Below are positions 8,479-18,814 of a stretch of DNA of 64,000 bases, in pieces. The stretch covers positions 2,414,001 to 2,478,000 of the forward strand of contig NZ_CP121113.1 of the NCBI RefSeq assembly GCF_029581395.1, written 5' to 3'. The stretch's first letter is position 1, and every line of letters begins with the position of its first letter. Origin of the DNA: Roseinatronobacter sp. S2. Lineage in GTDB: Bacteria; Pseudomonadota; Alphaproteobacteria; Rhodobacterales; Rhodobacteraceae. Under the pieces are notes generated by a model. That model was not told the origin of the DNA, did no database searches, and saw nothing but the letters and a program-made list of their open reading frames with translations. The translations under genes were made by a program, and so were the position numbers.

Positions 8479-9996
8479 ATGATCATCGGAACCACACCAG
8501 ATATACCGGCATTGCAAGTCGCGCCCCCCGACAACGCACATGCACCAATGCGCCCGTCGCAGCACGGCACGGAATTTGCCCGGATACTGGCCGGAATGGT
8601 CACATCTGTCCCGCGCAATGAACAGGACGCACCGGACCGACACACGCGCGACACGCAGCAGAATTCTGATCCGCCGCCTGATCTGCCGTCTGATCAGGCG
8701 GGTGCCGAAGATGACATCACACATAATCTGGCAATGGATAGCCCCCCTGAATGGATCGTGCACGAGGTTGCCGTCGCGCATGATCTGCCTGCGCCTGCGA
8801 TCACGCCTTCATCTGAAGGTGGCGTGGATACCCCCCCCTCTGCCGTCCAGCCCCCGCGCGATATGGCATCATCAAACACGGCAAGCGCCGGTGTTTCTGC
8901 GCTCTCGCTCGATCATGGGCGTCTGGTTTCGCATATCCCACCAGAAGAGGGTTTGCATGTGCATGTGAAGGATCGCGCAAAACGCACCACCCAAGCCCCG
9001 CCCTTGCATAAAAATGCCAGAGCCGACACGCCCCCCCCGACGCGCATTCGGCCCCTTATTACTGCACCTGAATTTCACGCTATGCCAAATGTGCGCGCCG
9101 AACCCGCATTTGCAACGTCCATGATTAATGCAGTCTATGCCCCCGCTTCGGGGCCGTTCATATCCAGTGATGTCCTGACACACCGACCAGATACCACACT
9201 GCAATTTGCACTTTCCGAAGGTGGGACGGACCCGGCGGCCTTGCCCAGTTCCGCATCCCTGACTGGCGCCACAATCCTGACGGAGCGACAGTTCCTTTCC
9301 TATCCGAAAGCCGCACCTGTTCTTTCATATCCGAATACCACACCTGCCCAGACGTCGAACCCGGACACGCCGCTTAAGGCTGCCTCTATTCCATTATCTG
9401 ACGGGCATTTCGGGCTGCCCGCAGGGGTAAACTCGGTAACCCACCCGCTGGCACTGCCCATTATGCACGATCCGGCGAGCATTCCAGAAAATGATCGGCA
9501 TGATTCACCGGTCCGCGATCAATCGGTGCAGATGGCCGATTTGCCTAATCTTGCGGCGGCCGAGGCGCCCGCGAGCCATACCGCACGCCCGACGACATCG
9601 CTGCTGCGAAACGATGCGACGTTTTCCGCAGCAATTGCGCAGGCGATACAGGCAGCAACTTCAAACGGGGACCCCGTTTTTGAACTGGACATGCTGGACG
9701 GGATGGGCGGCAAATTAAGGATTTCAGTTTCGGCGACCGACGGCAGCGTTCAGATATCAATGCTGGCCGGACGCCTTGATATGCTTGATATGCTGAAGCG
9801 GTCACTGAACCTGCTGCTGGATGATCTTGCGTCTCTCGGGTTCACGAACATTGATCTGAAACTGGCCGAACATGGTGGGGTTGGGGCAATGCACCGCCTG
9901 CAACTTCTCGACACCGGACCACCGGACCACCCCCGCAAAAGACCCGAACAGGTGCCAGGTGCTTCTAACTCCGCAGGAATGGACCTGCGGCTATAG
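8479..9996 (+). CDS. fliK: Flagellar hook-length control protein
   Basis: 505-residue FliK, the molecular ruler secreted during hook growth that switches export to filament proteins. The long N-terminal part, to about 380, is Pro/Ala/Thr-rich and low in order. The C-terminal domain is recognisable: GKLRISVSATDGSVQISML, then LLLDDLASLGFTNIDLKLAEH. AGGAGG at 8468-8473 sits 5 bases before ATG 8479; a GTG one codon earlier would be too close to it. Followed by flgD after about 100 bases. Confidence 0.85.
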   Translation: MIIGTTPDIPALQVAPPDNAHAPMRPSQHGTEFARILAGMVTSVPRNEQDAPDRHTRDTQQNSDPPPDLPSDQAGAEDDITHNLAMDSPPEWIVHEVAVAHDLPAPAITPSSEGGVDTPPSAVQPPRDMASSNTASAGVSALSLDHGRLVSHIPPEEGLHVHVKDRAKRTTQAPPLHKNARADTPPPTRIRPLITAPEFHAMPNVRAEPAFATSMINAVYAPASGPFISSDVLTHRPDTTLQFALSEGGTDPAALPSSASLTGATILTERQFLSYPKAAPVLSYPNTTPAQTSNPDTPLKAASIPLSDGHFGLPAGVNSVTHPLALPIMHDPASIPENDRHDSPVRDQSVQMADLPNLAAAEAPASHTARPTTSLLRNDATFSAAIAQAIQAATSNGDPVFELDMLDGMGGKLRISVSATDGSVQISMLAGRLDMLDMLKRSLNLLLDDLASLGFTNIDLKLAEHGGVGAMHRLQLLDTGPPDHPRKRPEQVPGASNSAGMDLRL

Positions 9997-10099
9997 GCGT
10001 CATCGAAGCGCTGATCCAACCGGGCCGAACCAGAATATCCCGGCCCTTTCCATTGCCCCGGCAGCGCCCCACAAGCGTTCCAAACTAATGAGAGTGAAC

Positions 10100-10750
10100 A
10101 TGTTCAGTATCGAAAACAATTCTGTCAACGCTCAGCCCGTCGGCAGCACAGCCCAAGGCGGGAAAAGCGCTTTCACTGACGGGTCGGATTTTACCATGTT
10201 TCTGCGTATGCTGACCACGCAGATGCAAAACCAGAACCCGCTAAATCCTGTCGAATCATCCGATTTCGCGGTCCAGCTTGCAACATTTTCCGGAGTGGAG
10301 CAGCAAATTCAGACCAACCAGCTTCTTGGCAGGCTGACAGACCAGATGATGTTCTCTGATCTTGCAAACTGGCTGAACAAGGAAGTGGCGACAGATGCAC
10401 CCGTCCGCTACTCTGGCGCACCGCTGACGCTGCAAGCCCCCGCGATTGCCGAAGCGACCAGCCGCGACCTTGTCATTTCCTCCATTGACGGGCAGGAACT
10501 CGCGCGGGTTCCGGCCAGCACGGGGCAAGGCAATATTGTCATTGACCTCGCCCATGATCTGGCAACGCCCCTGCCGCATGGACCCTACCTGTTCACGGTC
10601 GAAGATTTCCGCGGGAATGACAGCATTTCCACCACCAGGGCCGTCCATTACTCCCCTGTTATGGAAGTCCGCAACAACAATGGTCAAATCGTTCTGGTGC
10701 TGGAAGGTGGGGCACAGGTCACCAGCACACAAATTGCCGGAATTCGCTGA
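10100..10750 (+). CDS. flgD: Flagellar hook capping / basal-body rod modification protein
   Basis: 216-residue FlgD, the cap under which hook subunits assemble. The N-terminal export and capping region FTMFLRMLTTQMQNQNPLNP and SSDFAVQLATFSGVEQQIQTN are diagnostic; the C-terminus has the FlgD Ig-like segment with GPYLFTVEDFRGN. ATG 10100 is chosen, with GAGAG 5 bases upstream; another ATG lies 12 bases earlier. Last plus-strand flagellar gene; the following 157 bases to betA hold only small dyads. Confidence 0.93.
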   Translation: MFSIENNSVNAQPVGSTAQGGKSAFTDGSDFTMFLRMLTTQMQNQNPLNPVESSDFAVQLATFSGVEQQIQTNQLLGRLTDQMMFSDLANWLNKEVATDAPVRYSGAPLTLQAPAIAEATSRDLVISSIDGQELARVPASTGQGNIVIDLAHDLATPLPHGPYLFTVEDFRGNDSISTTRAVHYSPVMEVRNNNGQIVLVLEGGAQVTSTQIAGIR

Positions 10751-10907
10751 ACGCAGCCTGACAATTCCGGGGCGTCCGCGTTTTGCGGGCCGCTATGGCC
10801 CTGCATTCACCATTGCGACACACCACAGGGTGTGCGGAACACGCTTGGAACAGACCCGTCACACGCTCGCAGGCCGGCCTTGCGGAAGACATGAAAAAAA
10901 CACGCAT

Positions 10908-12548
10908 TCAGCGCTGCTGGCGCATCCAGTCGGGGTGCAAGGAAGGCGCCATGTTTTCGGCCGGAAGCCTGCGCCCAAGGATATGATCTGCGATTTTCTC
11001 TCCCACCATGATCGACGGCGCATTCAGGTTGCCATTGGTGATGCGCGGAAAAATCGAGCTGTCGGCAACGCGTAAACCACGCACGCCGATCACACGTCCC
11101 TGCGGGTCGACAACCGCTGCGGGGTCATCCGCTTTGCCCATGCGGGCCGTGCCACAAGGGTGATACGCACTTTCGACATGTTCACGAATAAACGCATCAA
11201 GCTGCGCATCCTCGGACACCGCCGCACCGGGCTGTATTTCATGGCCCATAAAGGGTTTGAACGCAGCCTGCCCCATGATTTCGCGCGTCAGCCGGATGCA
11301 GCTGCGAAACTCGGTCCAGTCATCAGGGTGGCTCATGTAATTGAAACACACACGCGGCGCATCTTGCGGGCGCGACGAACGCAGCTTCACCCAACCGCGA
11401 CTTTTGGACCGCATCGGCCCGACATGGGTTTGAAATCCGTGCCCCTCTGCTACGGCCTTGCCATCATACCGCACGGCTATCGGCAAAAAATGATACTGGA
11501 TATCGGGGTAATCAATCCCTGCGCGCGACCTGATAAAGGCACAGGCCTCGAACTGGTTCGACGCCCCCGGCCCCTTGCGGGTGAAAAGCCATCTTGCCCC
11601 GACCCAGGCCTTGCCCGGCAAGGACCAGTATTTATACAACGTGATCGGCTGGGTTGCGGAATATTGCAGATACAGCTCCAGATGGTCTTGCAGGTTTTGC
11701 CCCACGCCGGGGCGGTCCGCGCGCAGTGCGATCCCATGCCCGGCCAGATGTGACGCAGGGCCAATACCGGACAGCATCAGCAGTTTCGGGGTGTTGATGC
11801 TTGACGCGGCCAAAATCACCTCTGCATTGGCATGAAGCACACGATCATCGGTCAGTCGGACGCCCGTTGCGCGCTGCTCGTCATTAAACACAACCTGCGC
11901 AACTTCGCCCCTGATCAGGCGCGCTCGCCCTGTCGCCAATGCGGGGCGCAGATAGGCATCGGCGGCCGACCAGCGCTGACCACGCCAGATCGTGGCTTCC
12001 ATTGCGCCGAAACCTTCTTGCGCGGCACCGTTGTAATCTTCGGTCAGCGAATATCCCGCTTGCGCACCGGCCTGAATAAAGGCGTTGAATAACGGGTTCT
12101 CGCGCGCACCGCGCGTGACATGCAGCGGCCCCCCCGTGCCGCGCCATTGCGACGGGGCGGGACCATGCCAGTTTTCCATGCGTTTGAAATAGGGCAGCAC
12201 ATCACCATACCCCCAGCCGCTGGCCCCGCTTTCGGCCCAATGGTCAAAATCACGCGCATGACCGCGCACATAGACCATGCCGTTTATGCTGGACGATCCC
12301 CCGATCACGCGCCCGCGCGGGCATGCAAGTGTCCGCCCGCCCAGATGCGGCTCCGGCTCCGTCCGAAAGCCCCAGTCATAGCGGCGCATGTTCATCGGGT
12401 AGGACAAGGCACCCGGCATGCGGATAAACGGGCCGATGTCACTGCCACCCGCTTCAACAATCAACACCGAATGTCCGGCTTCCGCCAACCGGGCAGCAAC
12501 GGCGGACCCACCGGACCCCGCCCCGACAATGATATAATCGGCGTTCAT
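10908..12548 (-). CDS. betA: Choline dehydrogenase
   Basis: 546-residue FAD-dependent GMC oxidoreductase that oxidises choline to betaine aldehyde at the membrane. The N-terminal ADP-binding motif [18 protein letters not shown] (about 8-25), the GMC signature with [19 protein letters not shown], and the C-terminal active-site region [11 protein letters not shown] and [18 protein letters not shown] are all present. Typical BetA length. Third gene of betI-betB-betA, separated from betB by 112 bases carrying two hairpins. Confidence 0.95.
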   Translation of the reverse strand: MNADYIIVGAGSGGSAVAARLAEAGHSVLIVEAGGSDIGPFIRMPGALSYPMNMRRYDWGFRTEPEPHLGGRTLACPRGRVIGGSSSINGMVYVRGHARDFDHWAESGASGWGYGDVLPYFKRMENWHGPAPSQWRGTGGPLHVTRGARENPLFNAFIQAGAQAGYSLTEDYNGAAQEGFGAMEATIWRGQRWSAADAYLRPALATGRARLIRGEVAQVVFNDEQRATGVRLTDDRVLHANAEVILAASSINTPKLLMLSGIGPASHLAGHGIALRADRPGVGQNLQDHLELYLQYSATQPITLYKYWSLPGKAWVGARWLFTRKGPGASNQFEACAFIRSRAGIDYPDIQYHFLPIAVRYDGKAVAEGHGFQTHVGPMRSKSRGWVKLRSSRPQDAPRVCFNYMSHPDDWTEFRSCIRLTREIMGQAAFKPFMGHEIQPGAAVSEDAQLDAFIREHVESAYHPCGTARMGKADDPAAVVDPQGRVIGVRGLRVADSSIFPRITNGNLNAPSIMVGEKIADHILGRRLPAENMAPSLHPDWMRQQR

Positions 12549-12581
12549 GTCAACTTACCCCTGCCCGCAGCAATTGCGCCC

Positions 12582-12632
12582 GCGCGCCCATCGGGCGCGC
12601 CTGAAAATGGTGTGGCGCACCGCAAGGTGCGC
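12582..12632. repeat. Two tandem hairpins between betB and betA
   Basis: The first has arms GCGCGCCC (12582-12589) and GGGCGCGC (12593-12600) with a 3-base loop. The second has arms GCGCACC (12615-12621) and GGTGCGC (12626-12632) around a GCAA tetraloop. They occupy the betB-betA gap and have no T-run, so mRNA stabilisation or differential expression within the operon is more likely than termination. Confidence 0.5.
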
Positions 12633-12660
12633 GTCCGCAAGGTCAAGCCAGGGTGCCCGG

Positions 12661-14112
12661 TCAATAGGGTGCATCAACATCCCCAAGCCCCAGATAGACC
12701 GATTTGATGCGCGTGTAATGCTCCAGCGCGGCATGCCCGTTCTCGCGCCCCACGCCACTGGCCTTGACGCCCCCAAAGGGCATTTCCACAGGCGTCAGGT
12801 TATAGGCATTCACCCACACGGTGCCCGCCTGCAACGCGCCCGCAACCCTGTGGGCGCGCGCAAGATCGCGGGTGAAGACCCCTGCGGCCAGCCCGTATTC
12901 GGTCGCGTTCGCGCGGGTGATCACGTCACTTTCATCCGTGAAATCCAGCACCGACATGACGGGGCCGAATATTTCCTCGCGCGCAAGTGCCATGTCGTCG
13001 CGCACATCGGCAAAAACCGTGGGCTGGACGAAACACCCGACCTTTCCATGCCGCGCGCCCCCGCAAACCAGCCGCGCGCCTGCCTCTATCCCGTCTGCAA
13101 TATGGCCCAGCACCTTGTGCATTTGCCGATCCGAGACAAGCGGACCCATCTGCGTATCCTCGCGCAGCGGGTCACCCAGCCTGATCTGGCGGGTGCGCAC
13201 CGCCAGCCGGTCCAGAAATGCCTGCTTTATATCGCGGTGCACAAACACCCGCGTGCCGTTGGAACAGATCTGCCCTGATGAATAGAAATTGGCCAGAATT
13301 GCTGCGCTGACCGCATTTTCCACATCCGCATCGTCGAAAATAATCAGCGGCGATTTGCCGCCCAGTTCCATCGTGACAGCGCGAATGCCTTGGGCTGCGG
13401 CGGCATAGACCTTGCGCCCCGTGGGCACCGATCCCGTCAGCGAAACTTTCGCCACACGCGCATCGGTGACCAGCCCCGCGCCCACGGCACCGCGCCCCTG
13501 CACCACATTGAACAGCCCCGCAGGCAGGCCCGCTTCATGCAGGATTTCTGCCAGTGCCAGCGCGCTCAGGGGCGTTATCTCTGACGGTTTGAACACCACC
13601 GCATTGCCAAATGCCAGCGCGGGCGCGGCCTTCCAGCTGGCAATCTGGATGGGGTAATTCCAGGCACCAATGCCCACGCACACGCCCAGTGCCTCGCGCA
13701 GGGTATAGGCCATGTCGCGCCCCAGCGCGATGGTCTGGCCGGTTACAGTGGCGGCGAAACCCGCAAAATACTCGAACGCATCCGCGCCTGATGCGGCATC
13801 GGCCACCAGCGTTTCCTGCAACGGTTTGCCCGTATCCAGCGTTTCCAGAACCGACAGGTCGTGATTGCGCGCGCGCAGGATCATCGCTGCGCGGTGCAGG
13901 ATGCGTCCGCGTTCCACCGGTGCCAGTGCCGCCCATGCAGGTTGCGCTGCCTGCGCCGCGTCCAGCGCGCGCGACATGATGTCGGGCGTTGCTTCATGCA
14001 GCCGCGCGATCACCTCGCCCGTGGCGGGGTGGATGCTGTCAAATGCTGCGCCGGCTGTATCCTCGACCCAGTCGCCCGCAATAAAATGGCTGGCTTTCGG
14101 TTGTGCTTTCAT
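12661..14112 (-). CDS. betB: Betaine aldehyde dehydrogenase
   Basis: 483-residue NAD(P)-dependent aldehyde dehydrogenase that makes glycine betaine from betaine aldehyde, the second step from choline. Catalytic Glu in [17 protein letters not shown] and catalytic Cys in [14 protein letters not shown] are visible, as is the [17 protein letters not shown] cofactor-binding block. Start [19 protein letters not shown], with GAGGG upstream; the start overlaps the betI stop as ATGA. Middle gene of betIBA. Confidence 0.95.
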   Translation of the reverse strand: MKAQPKASHFIAGDWVEDTAGAAFDSIHPATGEVIARLHEATPDIMSRALDAAQAAQPAWAALAPVERGRILHRAAMILRARNHDLSVLETLDTGKPLQETLVADAASGADAFEYFAGFAATVTGQTIALGRDMAYTLREALGVCVGIGAWNYPIQIASWKAAPALAFGNAVVFKPSEITPLSALALAEILHEAGLPAGLFNVVQGRGAVGAGLVTDARVAKVSLTGSVPTGRKVYAAAAQGIRAVTMELGGKSPLIIFDDADVENAVSAAILANFYSSGQICSNGTRVFVHRDIKQAFLDRLAVRTRQIRLGDPLREDTQMGPLVSDRQMHKVLGHIADGIEAGARLVCGGARHGKVGCFVQPTVFADVRDDMALAREEIFGPVMSVLDFTDESDVITRANATEYGLAAGVFTRDLARAHRVAGALQAGTVWVNAYNLTPVEMPFGGVKASGVGRENGHAALEHYTRIKSVYLGLGDVDAPY

Positions 14113-14696
14113 CTTGCCCTCTTGTCCAAAGCGGCTTGCAGCCATCCTGCAACCTGTTGCTCGGCGCGTTCGCCATTGGGTTCACCCGGACCCAGTGCCT
14201 CGCGCAGGTAAACACCATCGATCATGGCCGCCGCCCCTTCTGCCAGATCCGCCGCCGCCCCGTCCCCCGCAAGCGGACGCAGGGCATGGCGCAGATTGCT
14301 GCGCAGGCGTTGCTGATAAATGCGCAACAAGCGCGCCGCCTGCGCATTGCGCTGCGCCATCACATAGAAATTCAACCAAGCCGACACGGCGTCACGGCGA
14401 AAGTTGGCCCCGCTGAATGACACGCGGATAAGCGCCTGCAAGCGTTGCTGCGGCCCATTGGCCATGGCCAGCGCGCCGCGCATTTCCGCGCCATAGACGG
14501 CAAGAATATGCCGCATGGCCGCCAGAAACATCTGTTCCTTCGATCCGAAATAATGATGCGCCAGCGCCGATGACATGCCCGCACGCCGCGCAATACGGCT
14601 GACCGTCACCTCTAACGCGCCGGTTGCGCCAATCTCGGCAATTGCTGCCTTGATCAGCGCGTCGCGCCTGATAGGCTCCATTCCTAGCTTCGGCAT
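14109..14696 (-). CDS. betI: HTH-type transcriptional repressor BetI
   Basis: 195-residue TetR-family repressor of choline oxidation genes, released by choline. The N-terminal helix-turn-helix reads [32 protein letters not shown]; the C-terminal ligand domain contains [22 protein letters not shown], typical of BetI. Start [19 protein letters not shown] fits the family; an ATG seven codons upstream is less likely. First gene of betIBA and divergent from choX; a palindrome like known BetI sites lies between them. Confidence 0.94.
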   Translation of the reverse strand: MPKLGMEPIRRDALIKAAIAEIGATGALEVTVSRIARRAGMSSALAHHYFGSKEQMFLAAMRHILAVYGAEMRGALAMANGPQQRLQALIRVSFSGANFRRDAVSAWLNFYVMAQRNAQAARLLRIYQQRLRSNLRHALRPLAGDGAAADLAEGAAAMIDGVYLREALGPGEPNGERAEQQVAGWLQAALDKRAR

Positions 14697-14756
14697 GGTC
14701 AATCCCTGTAACGACAAGTCATGTTTTTGGTTGCAAGATGACTAGCTGATTGTTTA

Positions 14757-14772
14757 TTGATTGGTCAATCAA
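14757..14772. promoter_or_regulatory. BetI-type operator between betI and choX
   Basis: TTGATTG-GT-CAATCAA is a perfect 7-bp inverted repeat. It resembles the E. coli BetI site, as I remember it, which also contains TTGATTGG and a complementary half. It sits 61-76 bases upstream of betI and 28-43 bases upstream of choX, so one repressor could control synthesis and import of betaine precursors together. Confidence 0.65.
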
Positions 14773-14799
14773 GAAAAATCAAAACCGGGAGAAATGCCT

Positions 14800-15726
14800 A
14801 TGACCCTTCGTCTGACAACATTTGCCGCCGCTGCAACATTTGCCGCCGCCCCTGCATTTGCGACATGCGAGCAGATCACGTTTTCCGATGTGGGCTGGAC
14901 CGACATCACCGCCACAACCGCTGTGGCGACCACGATACTGGACGCGCTTGGGTATGAGACCAACACGTTGGTTCTGTCCGTGCCTGTGACCTATACATCC
15001 ATGGCCAATGGCGATGTTGATGTGTTCCTTGGCAACTGGATGCCCACGATGGAGGCCGACATCGCCACTTACCGCGAAGCGGGCAGTGTGGACACCGTGC
15101 GCCGCAACCTAGCGGGTGCGAAATACACGCTTGCCACCAATGCCGCAGGCGCGGCCCTTGGGATTGAAAATTTCGCGGATATCGCATCACAGGCAGAAGC
15201 GCTGGAAAGCCGCATTTACGGGATTGAGCCGGGCAATGACGGCAATCGCCTGATTCTGGACATGATCGAGGCTGATGCCTTTGGCCTGTCGGGCTTCGAT
15301 GTTGTCGAAAGTTCGGAACAAGGCATGCTGGCACAAGTGGCCCGCGCCGACCGTCGTGATGAACCCGTTGTCTTTCTGGGGTGGGAGCCGCACCCGATGA
15401 ATGCCAATTTCGACCTGACCTATCTGGCCGGTGGCGATGACTGGTTCGGCCCCGATTTCGGCGGTGCCGAAGTCTATACCAACACCCGCGCCGGTCTGGT
15501 CGAGGAATGCCCAAATCTGGGCCAGTTCCTGAGCAATCTGGAATTCACGCTGGAGTTGGAAAACGAGATCATGGGCGCGATCCTGAATGATGGTGCCGTG
15601 CCCGAAGATGCGGCGCGCACGTGGTTGTCGGCCAATCGCGATGCCCTGACCCCATGGCTGGACGGCGTGACCACCCGCGACGGCGATGACGGGCTGGACG
15701 CTGTGCTGGCAGCACTGGACGACTGA
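14800..15726 (+). CDS. choX: Choline ABC transporter substrate-binding protein
   Basis: 308-residue periplasmic choline-binding protein of the OpuAC/ProX type. The signal peptide ends at about APAFA (residue 22). Aromatic residues expected in the choline pocket are seen in VGWTDITATTAV, LGNWMPTME and FLGWEPHPMN. GGGAGA at 14787-14792 lies 7 bases before the chosen ATG; an ATG two codons earlier is too close to it. First gene of choXWV, divergent from betIBA. Confidence 0.92.
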   Translation: MTLRLTTFAAAATFAAAPAFATCEQITFSDVGWTDITATTAVATTILDALGYETNTLVLSVPVTYTSMANGDVDVFLGNWMPTMEADIATYREAGSVDTVRRNLAGAKYTLATNAAGAALGIENFADIASQAEALESRIYGIEPGNDGNRLILDMIEADAFGLSGFDVVESSEQGMLAQVARADRRDEPVVFLGWEPHPMNANFDLTYLAGGDDWFGPDFGGAEVYTNTRAGLVEECPNLGQFLSNLEFTLELENEIMGAILNDGAVPEDAARTWLSANRDALTPWLDGVTTRDGDDGLDAVLAALDD

Positions 15727-15787
15727 TAATCCTGCGTTGTGGTCCCGGATCATGTCCGGGGCCACGTGCCAGAACTGGAGCAGATGC

Positions 15788-16639
15788 GTGTCCGACATGC
15801 TTACAAAACCCATCACCGATGCGAAAATCCCTGTCGGGCGCAGCATCGCCGCAGCCTTCGACTGGCTACAGGATACGTTCATCACGGCCTTTGACGGGGT
15901 AGAAGCCGCCCTGCGCAGCATTATCGGCCTGTTGGGAACGATGCTGCAAACCCCGCATCCCTTCGCCATCATCGCGGGGTTCTGCGCCGTGACTTGGGTT
16001 TTACAACGCCGTCTGGTGCCCGTGCTGATTGTGGCTGCATGCCTGTTATTTGCGCTGAATCAGGGCTATTGGGTGCTGACCATGCAGACCCTGACGCTGG
16101 TGCTGGCATCATGCATCGTGTGCATGGGCGTTGGCGTGCCTTTGGGCATATATTCCGCCCATCACCCGCGGTTTTACCGCGCACTGACACCGGTTCTGGA
16201 CCTGATGCAGACATTGCCGGTCTTTGTGTATCTGATACCTGTTCTGGTGCTGTTCGGGCTGGGCATGGTGCCGGGGCTGGTGGCCACGGTCATATTCGCC
16301 ATGCCTGCGGCCATCAGGCTGACGGAACTTGGCATCCGTTCCACCCCCACCGCCCTTAGTGAAGCCGCCACCGCGTTTGGTGCAACCACGGGCCAGCGCA
16401 TCCGCAAGGTGGAACTGCCCTATGCCTTTCCGCAGATCATGGCGGGGCTGAACCAGACCATCATGCTGTCGCTGTCCATGGTTGTGATTGCAGGACTGGT
16501 GGGCGCACCCGGTCTGGGCGTGCCGATTGTGCGCGCGTTGAACACCGTCAATGCGTCCCTGGGGTTCGAGGCGGGCGCGGTCATCGTCACAGTCGCGATC
16601 ATGCTGGACCGTATGCTGCGCGTAGAGGTGAAGCCATGA
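15788..16639 (+). CDS. choW: Choline ABC transporter permease
   Basis: 283-residue inner-membrane permease of the ProW type with about six membrane segments. The binding-protein-dependent transport signature is around EAATAFGATTGQRIRKVELPYAFPQIMAGL. A GTG at 15788 is chosen as start because GGAG lies 7 bases before it; the next ATG (15797) is 16 bases from that site. 61 bases after choX; overlaps choV by 4 bases (ATGA). Confidence 0.9.
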   Translation: MSDMLTKPITDAKIPVGRSIAAAFDWLQDTFITAFDGVEAALRSIIGLLGTMLQTPHPFAIIAGFCAVTWVLQRRLVPVLIVAACLLFALNQGYWVLTMQTLTLVLASCIVCMGVGVPLGIYSAHHPRFYRALTPVLDLMQTLPVFVYLIPVLVLFGLGMVPGLVATVIFAMPAAIRLTELGIRSTPTALSEAATAFGATTGQRIRKVELPYAFPQIMAGLNQTIMLSLSMVVIAGLVGAPGLGVPIVRALNTVNASLGFEAGAVIVTVAIMLDRMLRVEVKP

Positions 16640-17676
16640 CCGACCCCGCCATTCGCTTTCGCAACGTCTCCATCGTGTTCGGCAAGAACCCCTATAAGGC
16701 AATTCCGCTGATGGAAACCGGCCAAAGCCGCGATGACATCAAGCGCGCCAGCGGACAGGTGTTAGGCGTGCATGATTGCACGCTGGATGTCGGACATGGT
16801 GAAATTGTCGTCCTGATGGGCCTGTCAGGGTCTGGCAAATCGACATTGCTGCGCGCCGTGAACGGGTTGAACCCCATTGTGCAGGGGGATGTGCTGGTTC
16901 ATGACGGGGACACGCTGGTCAGTGTGCCCAAGGCCAACCGCGCCAGCCTGCGCCGGTTGCGCACGCGCACTGTTGCAATGGTGTTTCAGCAATTCGGCCT
17001 GCTGCCATGGCGCAGCGTGCGCGAAAATGTGGGCTTCGGGCTGGAACTGGCAGGCGTGCCACGGCGCGAGCGGCGCGACAGGGTTGCAGGGCAGCTGGAA
17101 CTTGTGGGCCTGTCGCAATGGGCGGACCAGCCTGTCAGCGCCCTGTCGGGCGGCATGCAGCAACGCGTGGGTCTGGCGCGGGCCTTTGCCACAGATGCGC
17201 CGATCTTGCTGATGGACGAACCGTTTTCCGCGCTGGACCCGTTGATTCGTGCAAAACTGCAAGATGAACTTCTGGAATTGCAGCAGCGCCTGAAACGCAC
17301 CATCGTGTTTGTCAGCCATGATCTGGACGAGGCTTTCAAGCTGGGCAACCGCATTGCCATTCTCGAAGGCGGGCGCATCATTCAATGTGGCACGCCTGCG
17401 CAGATCTATTCCCGCCCTGTCAACCAGTATGTCGCCGATTTCGTGGCCAACATGAACCCGCTGCAAGTGCTGTGCGCGCGTGATGCACTGGCGCGCGCAA
17501 ATACGCCTGCCGCCATCAAGACCATTGATGCCGACATGCCCATCCGGCAGGTCATGGATTTGATGGACACGCGCACCACCTGCCTTGCGGTGGCAGATGA
17601 AGGGCGCACACTCGGGTATGTGACCCCGCAATCCGTTCTGGCCGCCCTGACCTCGAAACGCGGCGTGGTGAACTGA
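16636..17676 (+). CDS. choV: Choline ABC transporter ATP-binding protein
   Basis: 346-residue ATPase driving choline/betaine uptake. Walker A GLSGSGKST at about 62-70, Q-loop FQQFGLLPW near 117-125, signature LSGGMQQR at 170-177 and Walker B ILLMDEP at 190-196. The first 45 residues, with KNPYKAIPLMETGQSRDDI, match the ProV/OpuAA-type N-terminus. After about 290 a single CBS-like segment follows, shorter than the tandem CBS pair of ProV. Last gene of choXWV. Confidence 0.93.
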   Translation: MTDPAIRFRNVSIVFGKNPYKAIPLMETGQSRDDIKRASGQVLGVHDCTLDVGHGEIVVLMGLSGSGKSTLLRAVNGLNPIVQGDVLVHDGDTLVSVPKANRASLRRLRTRTVAMVFQQFGLLPWRSVRENVGFGLELAGVPRRERRDRVAGQLELVGLSQWADQPVSALSGGMQQRVGLARAFATDAPILLMDEPFSALDPLIRAKLQDELLELQQRLKRTIVFVSHDLDEAFKLGNRIAILEGGRIIQCGTPAQIYSRPVNQYVADFVANMNPLQVLCARDALARANTPAAIKTIDADMPIRQVMDLMDTRTTCLAVADEGRTLGYVTPQSVLAALTSKRGVVN

Positions 17677-17716
17677 CGCGGTGCGCGGCGGTGATGGTCT
17701 TTTGCAAACACGGGTA

Positions 17717-17757
17717 AAGCCCGAAGGCGCGGAATCAAGGGCGCAGCCCGCCGCGCC
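17717..17757. repeat. 3'-end-associated repeat, copy A
   Basis: Starts 41 bases after the choV stop and contains GAAGGCGCGG, a short A-rich linker, then AAGGGCGCAGCCCGCCGCGCC. The same core, with small changes, follows two other plus-strand genes (31236-31286 and 34128-34161). The arms GGCGCGG and CCGCGCC can pair. The remaining 17758-17953 holds two small dyads, TATGCA-GCT-TGCATA at 17823-17837 and AGTGAA-C-TTCACT at 17840-17852, but no gene. Confidence 0.55.
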
Positions 17758-17953
17758 ATAGGTCTGGCCGTCCCGCGGCCTGCCGATTTGGCTAACGTCA
17801 GTCCTAGCATTTGAAGTCGGAGTATGCAGCTTGCATAAAGTGAACTTCACTGGCGTAGGATCGGCAGCCCCCGGCCCACCGATAGCGCGGGCTATGTCCC
17901 CGTGTGAAGGGCAGCTTCAGCCCGCAAACACCCGCGAATTGCACACGATCACT

Positions 17954-18814
17954 CTATCCTGCCTGCCCGATGCGGAACACACATCCGTCACTGGGCAGTT
18001 CCGGCAAACTTGCGCATAGGCCACGCGCCACCAGCCACGATGCCAACACCTTGGGCACATAGTCGCGGGTTTCGGCGAAAGGCGGCACGCCGTCATTGCG
18101 CCGCACCGCGCCTTCGCCTGCATTATAGCCCGCCAGCGCCAACACGATATCATTGTCGAAATGGCCCAGCAGCCAGTTCAGATAGGCCACGCCCCCGCGA
18201 ATATTCTGGCCGGTGTCAAACGCATCCGCCACCGAAAACCGCGCCGCAGTTGCAGGGATCAGTTGCATAAGCCCTTGGGCACCGGCATGGCTGACCGCAT
18301 CGGCGCGGCCTGCCGATTCCACCGCGATAACCGCCAGCACCAACGCGGGTGACACATTCGTGCCGACAGTCGCGCGCAAAATATCCGGCCCGTGGGCCTG
18401 CGCCAGTTCTTGCAGGAACTGCAAACGCGGCACCGGCACATCGCGCCCTTGCGGCGGGGCATTCAGCGCCGACATTGCCGACATGAACCGCCCCGAACTG
18501 TCCCCCAGCGCGGGCGAGACACTGTCCCAGAACCACGCCAGACTGGACGCGGGCGCCGCCGCCGGCCCCTGCCCGTCGCGGCCTGAACGCGCGATGGTCT
18601 GGGGGCTGGGCCGTGCGGCCATGAACCTTGCCTGTTCTTCAGGGTCAATCTGCACCGTGATGCGCGGGCCGGCATTTGCACCGGGGACCACGCGCCGGAA
18701 CGTAAAATCCGCCCCCTCGGCGACAGCAAGGTCGGGCATGACCGCCAGTGCCGCACCCAGAATCAACGGCACAGCCCAAAGCGGATATTGGCGCGAAGGC
18801 ACAATTTTTTGCAT
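17954..18814 (-). CDS. Lytic transglycosylase (SLT domain)
   Basis: 286-residue exported murein hydrolase. A signal peptide ends near residue 32 (AVMPDLAVAEG). The SLT domain covers about 130-275, with catalytic Glu166 in VIAVESAGR, then GAQGLMQLIPATAARF and LALAGYNAGEGAVRR. Residues 35-125 are a Pro/Ala-rich linker. It could open peptidoglycan for the adjacent Tad pilus, or act in general turnover; only the neighbourhood suggests the former. Transcribed divergently from flp across an AT-rich 329-base gap. Confidence 0.88.
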   Translation of the reverse strand: MQKIVPSRQYPLWAVPLILGAALAVMPDLAVAEGADFTFRRVVPGANAGPRITVQIDPEEQARFMAARPSPQTIARSGRDGQGPAAAPASSLAWFWDSVSPALGDSSGRFMSAMSALNAPPQGRDVPVPRLQFLQELAQAHGPDILRATVGTNVSPALVLAVIAVESAGRADAVSHAGAQGLMQLIPATAARFSVADAFDTGQNIRGGVAYLNWLLGHFDNDIVLALAGYNAGEGAVRRNDGVPPFAETRDYVPKVLASWLVARGLCASLPELPSDGCVFRIGQAG

